A stretch of DNA of 64,000 nucleotides from NCBI GenBank assembly GCA_947561585.1, contig CANNZV010001119.1:116772-180771 (forward strand), written 5' to 3'. The notes under the pieces are model-generated. The model worked only from the letters and a program-made list of their open reading frames with translations, ran no database searches and had not been told where the DNA came from. Shown here one piece after another: positions 15,501 to 25,600 of this stretch. The stretch is from Caprella mutica. Its lineage: Eukaryota > Arthropoda > Malacostraca > Amphipoda > Caprellidae. Position 1 is the stretch's first letter. The number at the start of each line of letters is the position of its first letter. Both the position numbers and the translations under genes were made by a program.

Positions 15501-18500
15501 ATTTAAAAGAACATTGGTTTAAAAGAACATTGATTAAAAAGAACATTGATTTAAAAGAACATTGATTTAAAAGAACATTGGTTTAAAAGAACATTGATTA
15601 TAAAGAACATTGATTAAAAAGAACATTGATTTAAAAGAACATTGGTTTAAAAGAACATTGATTTAAAAGAACATTGATTTAAAAGAACATTGATTTAAAA
15701 GAACATTGATTAAAAAGAACATTGATTTAAAAGAACATTGATTAAAAAGAACATTGATTAAAAAGAACATTGATTTAAAAAAACATTGGTTTAAAAGAAC
15801 ATTGATTTAAAAGAACATTGATTTAAAAGAACATTGATTAAAAAGAACATTGGTTTAAAAGAACATTGATTAAAAAGAACATTGATTTAAAAGAACATTG
15901 GTTTAAAAGAACATTGATTATAAAGAACATTGATTTAAAAGAACATTGATTAAAAAGAACATTGATTTAAAAGAACATTGATTAAAAAGAACATTGATTA
16001 AAAAGAACATTGATTTAAAAGAACATTGGTTTAAAAGAACATTGATTTAAAAGAACATTGATTTAAAAGAACATTGATTTAAAAGAACATTGGTTTAAAA
16101 GAACATTGATTTAAAAGAACATTGATTTAAAAGAACATTGATTAAAAAGAACATTGGTTTAAAAGAACATTGATTAAAAAGAACATTGATTTAAAAGAAC
16201 ATTGATTTAAAAGAACATTGGTTTAAAAGAACATTGATTAAAAAGAACATTGATTTAAAAGAACATTGATTTAAAAGAACATTGGTTTAAAAGAACATTG
16301 ATTATAAAGAACATTGATTAAAAAGAACATTGATTTAAAAGAACATTGGTTTAAAAGAACATTGATTTAAAAGAACATTGATTTAAAAGAACATTGATTT
16401 AAAAGAACATTGATTAAAAAGAACATTGATTTAAAAGAACATTGATTAAAAAGAACATTGATTAAAAAGAACATTGATTTAAAAAAACATTGGTTTAAAA
16501 GAACATTGATTTAAAAGAACATTGATTTAAAAGAACATTGATTAAAAAGAACATTGGTTTAAAAGAACATTGATTAAAAAGAACATTGATTTAAAAGAAC
16601 ATTGGTTTAAAAGAACATTGATTATAAAGAACATTGATTTAAAAGAACATTGATTTAAAAGAACATTGGTTTAAAAGAACATTGATTATAAAGAACATTG
16701 ATTAAAAAGAACATTGATTTAAAAGAACATTGATTAAAAAGAACATTGATTAAAAAGAACATTGATTAAAAAGAACATTGGTTTAAAAGAACATTGATTA
16801 AAAAGAACATTGATTTAAAAGAACATTGGTTTAAAAGAACATTGATTATAAAGAACATTGATTAAAAAGAACATTGATTTAAAAGAACATTGGTTTAAAA
16901 GAACATTGATTTAAAAGAACATTGATTTAAAAGAACATTGATTTAAAAGAACATTGATTAAAAAGAACATTGATTTAAAAGAACATTGATTAAAAAGAAC
17001 ATTGATTAAAAAGAACATTGATTTAAAAGAACATTGGTTTTAAAGAACATTGATTTAAAAGAACATTGATTTAAAAAAACATTGATTTAAAAGAACATTG
17101 ATTAAAAAGAACATTGATTTAAAAGAACATTGATTTAAAAGAACATTGATTAAAAAGAACATTGATTTAAAAGAACATTGATTAAAAAGAACATTGATTA
17201 AAAAGAACATTGATTTAAAAGAACATTGGTTTAAAAGAACATTGATTTAAAAGAACATTGATTTAAAAGAACATTGATTTAAAAGAACATTGGTTTAAAA
17301 GAACATTGACTTAAAAGAACATTGATTTAAAAGAACATTGATTAAAAAGAACATTGGTTTAAAAGAACATTGATTAAAAAGAACATTGATTTAAAAGAAC
17401 ATTGATTTAAAAGAACATTGGTTTAAAAGAACATTGGTTTAAAAGAACATTGATTTAAAAGAACATTGATTTAAAAGAACATTGATTTGAAAGAACATTG
17501 ATTAAAAAGAACATTGATTTAAAAGAACATTGATTTAAAAGAACATTGATTTAAAAGAATATTGATTTAAAAGAACATTGATTTAAAAGAACATTGATTA
17601 AAAAGAACATTGATTAAAAAGAACATTGATTTAAAAGAACATTGGTTTAAAAGAACATTGATTTGAAAGAACATTGATTTAAAAGAACATTGATTTAAAA
17701 GAACATTGATTAAAAAGAACATTGATTAAAAAGAACATTGATTTAAAAGAACATTGGTTTAAAAGAACATTGATTTAAAAGAACATTGATTTAAAAGAAC
17801 ATTGATTAAAAAGAACATTGGTTTAAAAGAACATTGATTAAAAAGAACATTGATTTAAAAGAACATTGATTTAAAAGAACATTGGTTTAAAAGAACATTG
17901 ATTAAAAAGAACATTGATTTAAAAGAACATTGATTTAAAAGAACATTGGTTTAAAAGAACATTGATTATAAAGAACATTGATTAAAAAGAACATTGATTT
18001 AAAAGAACATTGGTTTAAAAGAACATTGATTTAAAAGAACATTGATTTAAAAGAACATTGATTTAAAAGAACATTGATTAAAAAGAACATTGATTTAAAA
18101 GAACATTGATTAAAAAGAACATTGATTAAAAAGAACATTGATTTAAAAGAACATTGATTTAAAAGAACATTGATTTAAAAGAACATTGATTTAAAAGAAC
18201 ATTGATTAAAAAGAACATTGATTAAAAAGAACATTGATTTAAAAGAACATTGATTAAAAAGAACATTGATTTAAAAGAACATTGATTAAAAAGAACATTG
18301 ATTAAAAAGAACATTGATTTAAAAGAACATTGGTTTAAAAGAACATTGATTTAAAAGAACATTGATTTAAAAGAACATTGATTTAAAAGAACATTGGTTT
18401 AAAAGAACATTGATTTAAAAGAACATTGATTTAAAAGAACATTGGTTAAAAAGAACATTGGTTTAAAAGAACATTGATTAAAAAGAACATTGATTTAAAA

Positions 18501-20537
18501 GAACATTGATTTAAAAGAACATTGGTTTAAAAGAACATTGATTAAAAAGAACATTGATTTAAAAGAACATTGATTTAAAAGAACATTGGTTTAAAAGAAC
18601 ATTGATTATAAAGAACATTGATTAAAATGAACATTGATTTGAAAGAACATTGGTTTAAAAGAACATTGATTTAAAAGAACATTGATTAAAAAGAACATTG
18701 ATTTAAAAGAACATTGATTAAAAGAACATTGATTAAAAAGAACATTGATTTAAAAGAACATTGGTTTAAAAGAACATTGATTTAAAAGAACATTGATTTA
18801 AAAGAACATTGATTAAAAAGAACATTGGTTTAAAAGAACATTGATTAAAAAGAACATTGATTTAAAAGAACATTGGTTTAAAAGAACATTGATTATAAAG
18901 AACATTGATTTAAAAGAACATTGATTTAAAAGAACATTGGTTTAAAAGAACATTGATTATAAAGAACATTGATTAAAAAGAACATTGATTTAAAAGAACA
19001 TTGATTAAAAAGAACATTGATTAAAAAGAACATTGATTTAAAAGAACATTGGTTTAAAAGAACATTGATTTAAAAGAACATTGATTTAAAAGAACATTGA
19101 TTAAAAAGAACATTGGTTTAAAAGAACATTGATTAAAAAGAACATTGATTTAAAAGAACATTGGTTTAAAAGAACATTGATTATAAAGAACATTGATTAA
19201 AAAGAACATTGATTTAAAAGAACATGGGTTTAAAAGAACATTGATTTAAAAGAACATTGATTTAAAAGAACATTGATTTAAAAGAACATTGATTTAAAAG
19301 AACATTGATTAAAAAGAAGATTGATTTAAAAGAACATTGATTAAAAAGAACATTGATTAAAAAGAACATTGATTTAAAAGAACATTGGTTTAAAAGAACA
19401 TTGATTTAAAAGAACATTGATTTAAAAGAACATTGATTTAAAAGAACATTGATTAAAAAGAACATTGATTTAAAAGAACATTGATTTAAAAGAACATTGA
19501 TTAAAAAGAACATTGATTTAAAAGAACATTGATTAAAAAGAACATTGATTAAAAAGAACATTGATTTAAAAGAACATTGATTTAAAAGAACATTGATTTA
19601 AAAGAGCATTGATTTAAAAGAACATTGGTTTAAAAGAACATTGATTTAAAAGAACATTGATTCAAAAGAACATTGATTAAAAAGAACATTGGTTTAAAAG
19701 AACATTGATTAAAAAGAACATTAATTTAAAAGAACATTGATTTAAAAGAACATTGGTTTAAAAGAACATTGATTAAAAAGAACATTGATTTAAAAGAACA
19801 TTGATTTAAAAGAACATTGGTTTAAAAGAACATTGATTATAAAGAACATTGATTAAAAAGAACATTGATTTAAAAGAACATTGGTTTAAAAGAACATTGA
19901 TTTAAAAGAACATTGATTTAAAAGAACATTGATTTAAAAGAACATTGATTAAAAAGAACATTGATTTAAAAGAACATTGATTAAAAAGAACATTGATTAA
20001 AAAGAACATTGATTTAAAAGAACATTGGTTTAAAAGAACATTGATTTAAAAGAACATTGATTTAAAAGAACATTGATTAAAAAGAACATTGGTTTAAAAG
20101 AACATTGATTAAAAAGAACATTGATTTAAAAGAACATTGATTTAAAAGAACATTGGTTTAAAAGAACATTGATTAAAAAGAACATTGATTTAAAAGAACA
20201 TTGATTTAAAAGAACATTGGTTTAAAAGAACATTGATTATAAAGAACATTGATTAAAAAGAACATTGATTTAAAAGAACATTGGTTTAAAAGAACATTGA
20301 TTTAAAAGAACATTGATTTAAAAGAACATTGATTTAAAAGAACATTGATTAAAAAAAACATTGATTTAAAAGAACATTGATTAAAAAGAACATTGATTTA
20401 AAAGAACATTGATTTAAAAGAACATTGGTTTAAAAGAACATTGATTAAAAATAACATTGATTTAAAAGAACATTGATTTAAAAGAACATTGGTTTAAAAG
20501 AACATTGATTATAAAGAACATTGATTAAAAAGAACAT
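559..20537. repeat. 16-bp satellite array, left block
   Basis: About 20 kb of head-to-tail units with consensus TTTAAAAGAACATTGA. Most variation sits at the unit junction (GATTT, GGTTT, GATTA, GATTAT). Rare 15-bp units occur near 4047, 7743, 10814 and 18718. Because 16 is not a multiple of 3, any reading frame is a 48-bp (16-codon) artefact and none is a gene. Rare variants recur at large spacings, which shows higher-order block duplication (see findings). The array is cut by the LTR retrotransposon and resumes in phase at 28995. Confidence 0.97.
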
Positions 20538-20874
20538 TGTTACCGTGCGCCACCGCCAGGTGTCACTCTCTACCTGTTCAGAGTAGTGATACTAACAGTT
20601 CACTCTCATTCCATACCGTACATTTTAGTCATTTTAGTGTCATCAAGTTTAGTGTAAGGTCGGTTGATTTAACAGTGGGTAAATTCTAAATTCATACTAT
20701 AATCTTTGTTCATGTGAATTAATAGAATTAATGCAATCTATACGAATCGAGGAATACTTAACTATAATTGGGTATTTGAGGATATCTACATATTTGAGCA
20801 CAATGGGATATTTATGTATTTGGGTTTAAGGGATAATTATTGTTAGGCATTAATTGTATTAGCTAATTGGGGTT

Positions 20875-20880
20875 TATATA
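20875..20880 (+). promoter_or_regulatory. TATA-box candidate in 5' LTR
   Basis: TATATA in the context GGTTTATATAGGG, about 340 bases into the LTR. A plausible core promoter for the genomic RNA, marking the U3/R border region. It rests on motif and position only. Confidence 0.4.
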
Positions 20881-20980
20881 GGGTGATTATAATCTTTCTA
20901 TATGTATTTTGTTTGTTGCAGACTAATGACATTATTTCATTATGTAATTTATGCTACACCCTCCTATTCCTATTCTACTT

Positions 20981-20986
20981 AATAAA
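20981..20986 (+). terminator. Polyadenylation signal in LTR
   Basis: AATAAA about 106 bases downstream of the TATA candidate in the 5' LTR. The functional copy is the equivalent in the 3' LTR at 28923-28928. Position relative to the TATA box fits an R region between the two. Confidence 0.5.
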
Positions 20987-21053
20987 CTTGTGAACTTTAT
21001 AATCGTTGTCACTTACCGCTATTTGGAACCCTAACGCTAGCGCCCTGGTATAT

Positions 21054-21071
21054 TGGCATCTTCGACTACAG
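21054..21071 (+). other. Candidate primer-binding site
   Basis: TGGCATCTTCGACTAC begins one base after the 5' LTR. TGG is the expected complement of a tRNA CCA end. I cannot assign the tRNA from memory. Confidence 0.5.
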
Positions 21072-21078
21072 TAATACA

Positions 21079-22585
21079 ATGAGTGACGGTGAAATGATAG
21101 GAGGGTGTAGGCAGGATAGTGAAATTGAAAAAAGTGTTGATGGCATATCTCAGTCAATAGCAATAAAGTCCATGATAAGTCAATTCACTAATGCAAATGT
21201 TCGAGCTGACTTTTTGAACGGGAAGATATCCGTCAATTACTACAGTGGAAATCTTCTTGAACAACTTGACGAATTGTCATGCATAATATGTCCACTATGG
21301 GCTGGTGGATCGATCATAAATCCAGATTCTCGCTACAAGAAAGCAGCCAATTACCTATCCATGATTGTTGAAGGAACAATTGATATTTTGAGTTTACCCA
21401 GTGACGCCGGAAAATCATTAACTTGCATTGAATGGCGTACAATATTGAACAATATTGCTAAATCAGACTACTGGCAAATGAAAAAATCTACTGATAGGTG
21501 CATTCATCAAGAGGAGTCGAACGGTAATCAAGTGATTACCCCAACTAAACAACACGCATTATTCAAACAACGCGCATCCTTCAAACAACGCGCAGTTAAA
21601 AAGGAGAAATCGGATGGCAGAGCTAATATTGCTGAGTTAATATTATTGAGTTCTGACGATGAGTCTGACAGTCGTTCGTCTTCTACTTCCAGTTCTTTGT
21701 CCATAAACTCTGATTACGTTGTTAGAACTCGAGCATCGAAGAAAAAACTGATAACGCCACCCAAATTTAAAATGGATGGTAAATCTGCAATAAGTCCATT
21801 TTTCGATACTTTTTGAGAAGTATTTTGATAACGCATTCCACGGATCTGAATACGACAAGTGTCAGACATTGGGTGAATTTCTAGAGGATAGATTGCTAGA
21901 AATTTATCAAATAAAAGGGGGAAGGAAGGTCAAGTATTCAGAAATGAAGAAAATGCTACTAAAATATTATAAGAAGAACAAAGTTGGTGGCACTGATTAC
22001 TGGAGAAAACAACTGGACTTAGCTCAACCATCCAGTGATGAACAGTTGGATATTTATGGCATGAAGCTAACTGAAATGGCTGACTTGGGATATCCAAACT
22101 CAAAACGAGAAGGGGCTAAGAAACTTAGGAGTACTTTTCTCAACACTATTGACCCACGTATCTCAGGGAAAATATTAGATACAGAAAGAACCATGGAAGT
22201 TACTACGGATAAGAAATACAGAATGCCTTTCGACAGCATGATAACTCTAGCTGTTAAAATTGAAAGGGATTTGGAGAAGAGACAAAAGTCCGTGAGTTGG
22301 GTCAGACCACAGAATCTTCATGTCGAAGAAGATCGTCACGCCTATCAACAGAGGGATGCAAGAGTTTTCTCTAACAATAATAACGGAGGAGTGAAACCTA
22401 AGACTAACTTTCGTAAAACTACGAGCAAGGACATTATTTGTCATTATTGTAAGAATCCGGGACATTTACGGAGAGATTGTTGGAGAGCATCAAGAAGTTG
22501 CCTCATATGTGGTGAAAAACATGTGCTTGAAGACTGCCCTAAATACGACCCTTACTACAAAAGCAAGAATCAAAATTTAAACTGA
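21079..22585 (+). CDS. gag: gag polyprotein, one-base frame break
   Basis: Structural protein that would coat the element's RNA. The ATG at 21079 opens a 245-codon frame that ends at a TGA at 21814-21816. The adjacent frame is open from 21794 to the TGA at 22583. Capsid-like sequence appears to continue across the switch, which lies at a run of five T (21810-21814), so a one-base insertion or homopolymer error is more likely than a programmed shift. The first part is Ser- and acid-rich near its end (codons about 190-215), resembling a disordered matrix segment. The second part ends in two zinc knuckles: CX2CX4HX4C beginning at 22439, then an atypical CX2CX3HX4C ending near 22537. These knuckles, the position before pol and the frameshift signal at the end support gag. 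No start codon precedes the second frame in a useful place (the nearest start-like codon, at 21869, is TTG). Confidence 0.88.
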
Positions 22586-22617
22586 TTAACCTTACTGCTA
22601 AGAAGGCACCAGTAAGG
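22573..22617 (+). promoter_or_regulatory. -1 ribosomal frameshift signal, gag to pol
   Basis: Just before the gag stop the sequence AAATTTAAAC holds two overlapping slippery heptamers, both in gag phase: A AAT TTA (22573-22579) and T TTA AAC (22576-22582). The TGA stop follows immediately. After a 7-base spacer, CCTTACTG (22590-22597) can pair perfectly with CAGTAAGG (22610-22617) around a 12-base loop. Slipping back one base on T TTA AAC moves ribosomes exactly into the pol frame, which is open from 22543. Loop bases GAAGG (22602-22606) could pair with CCTTC at 22651-22655 as a pseudoknot; this part is speculative. Confidence 0.85.
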
Positions 22618-25600
22618 GAAGTAAGGAAATCTCAAGTTCCGCTGAAGGTACCTTCAATTAGTGAGCAGATTCACGAGCGTGAACAATTATTCAGTCAGTT
22701 AAGAGGAAATCGTAAACAAGAATTGAACTCTCAACTCGATGACACGTTTGTTTCAATAACTTCTACTCCTTCAATCATTCCTGGTAAGAATGTGTTTCTC
22801 CTTAATCATTTTACTGATTTGATGCAAATAAAAGTATCAATAAAAGGCATGATGTTTGATGCTTTGATAGACACTGGTTCGACTAAGTCCCTAATAACCG
22901 AGGAAGTTGTCGCCAAGTTAAATTGTGCAGTTGAATGTTGTCCCATTACCATTGGTGTCGTGGTAGAAAATTCTATCAAACCCAAAGGAATGTGCAACTT
23001 AAATATTTGCATTGGCGGTACACCCATGGAAAATCAAGATTATGTTATTTTACCGTCATATAAGTCAATCAATTCATCGCTTATCTTGGGACAAGATTTC
23101 TTCAAAAATAATAGATTTGAAGTAGATGTGGCTAATAGAAAATTAATATCTAAACATTCAGACGGTTCATTATTTGAATTTACGTTCAGTAGAGCCGGTG
23201 CCTTAATTAGCAAACACGCTAGAGTATGTTGTTATGCTGCTCAGGATACAGTTGTTTCTCAGGAAAAGACTTCGTACGTACATATTGATCGCCTGCCAAT
23301 AGTAGGTGATGATTTTGTATTTGATGCCGATCAGATTGACGTCAAACTAAAAGATAAAATAATTGGGTACGCAGGCATTTGTGATGCCGATACTAAACGT
23401 GTACTGATAACTACAAGTGACCATGACGTTCATATTAGGAAAGGGCAGTTGGTTGGAACCATTTCAACACTGATGGATGAACCAAATGAAGACGAAACAG
23501 TTATTTGTAATGATTGGACGCACCAAAAGATACAGGAACTGGAAAATTTATCACATTTGGATGATGACAAAAAGAGCGAAGTGCATAATCTGCTGTTTGA
23601 GTGTTCTGGAGCTCTTAGTACAGGAGATGGCGATCTAGGCCATGCAGCTGTAACTAAACACCATATAACTCTATCAAATAATGCTCCAATCTATCAGCGA
23701 CCGAGAAGATTTGCTGCTCCTCTCGCTGAGGAAATAGAAAAGTATTGCCATGAGCTCTATCTGCATGATATCATTGAGCCTAGCCAGAGCCCATGGAACT
23801 CTCCAATAGTACCAGTAAGAAAGAAAGATGGTTCTTTACGGCTATGTATTGATTACAGGAAACTAAATCAAGTTACTGTTCCAGACAAATTCCCCATGCC
23901 TAACCTTCTAGATTCTATCTATGGTCTTAGAGGTATTAAATATATAACCTCATTGGACTTAGTTAGGGCATATCATCAGATTCCATTAGATGAAGATTCT
24001 AGGCCACTGACTGCATTTTCTACACCCCGAGGACACTGGCAGTGGAAAAGATTAAGCTTCGGATTAACTAACGCACCTAGTAGTTTCCAGCGTGAAATAC
24101 AAGCGACTCTTAGTGCATTCCCATCAAATCGAGTGGTAGCCTACTTAGATGATATACTGGTGATGAGTGAGTCGTTCGAGGAACACGTACTACTGGTGGC
24201 TAAAGTTCTGAAAACTTTAGAGAGTTATTCCCTAAAAATTAAACCTAGCAAGTGTCATTGGTTTAAGCCAGAGGTTGAATATCTGGGCCATGTAGTTAAT
24301 TCGGAAGGCATAAAGAAGACTCCGAAATTTATCAATGCTATCTCTAATTACAAAAGACCCACTACTGTAGGTGAGCTTCGAGAGTTTTTGGGATTTATAA
24401 ATTTTCAAAGAAAATTTTTGGCTCACTGTTCATCGATCCAGAAACCTTTATCCTCACAAACTACTGGTAAAAGATCAAAACAACTCGATTGGTCAGAAGA
24501 TATGATAGTAGCATTTGAAACTCTAAAATCTGAAATGGCTAAAGATACAATGCTCACATATCCAGATTATACCAACAACGAAAATCCTCTTGAACTATGG
24601 GTTGACGCTTCGGGGTTTGGGACCGGTGCTTACCTCTCTCAAAAACAAAATGGAGAACAAAAAGTCATAGCTTTTGCCTCGACATGTTTCACCCAGCAAC
24701 AAATGAGTTATTCTACTTTGGAGCGCGAGTTGACAGCTATAAGATGGGGTGTTAAAACGTTTCGGCCATTCTTATATGGTGTTAAATTCATAATGTATAC
24801 CGATCATATGCCTCTTCTCCATCTGCACAACATGAAACTCGTATCGTCTCGCCTCGCAAGAACTCAACAAGAATTAGCGGACTATGACTTTGAAATAAGA
24901 TACGTGCCTGGCCCAAAGAATACCGCAGCTGATGCACTGTCACGTATGTCTGTAAACCTTCCTGTAAGTTATGAGTCTGATCAGGCCCAGCGTCTCCCTG
25001 ATGGCCTTATGATGGATGGCTCCGCTGCTCCTGGTGGTGGCGATTCACTATTTGTAAGTCTCTACCGTACTCTTTCTAGAAAGAAATGTAAGCTGCCAGG
25101 TACTACGCTTGAATTACGAGAACAGATCGTAGATGAAATGTTAATTAATTCTAGTCGATATAATATCAAGTTAGATAGAGAGAGTAGAAAAGATTTGAAA
25201 TTAATGAGACATTCTGGACAATTGCCTTCTCTAGAATTATTACTTGCAGTGAGCTATTTATATAAAGTAAGGTTGTTTGTTTATTTTTGGTATAAAGACC
25301 CTATTATTTACCAGTTTGACGACTATAATGATGATATTTTTCTACAATGTTTAGCAGCTGTGCATTTCAATCCATTGATAGATACGAAGAATTTTGAAGT
25401 GCCTGATGTGAATGTATGTTCTATTGTTTGTTCCAATGTGACTGAAGTGAATGTGAAGAGGAATGATAAACCTAATGAATGTGACGATAATATTAGGGAA
25501 TCGCATGAATGTGACGATGACATTAGTGCATTGTATAGTGTAAATCAATGTCTTTATTCAAATAAGATAACTTGTTCTCATATAGAATCTGAGGAACCCG

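Larger units (their letters stand above)
20538..21052 (+). repeat. 5' LTR
   Basis: Begins TGTTACCGTG and ends CCCTGGTATA. Compared with the 3' LTR it carries C at 20607 and at two further sites (in the CTATACGAATC and TTAGGCATT contexts) where the 3' copy has T. The end could be read one base earlier, with a 5-bp AACAT duplication instead of the 4-bp ACAT. It does not end in the common CA. Confidence 0.93.

Noticed and set aside
559..20537. CRISPR-like regular repeats
   Set aside because: Units are contiguous with no unique spacers, in a eukaryotic transposon context.
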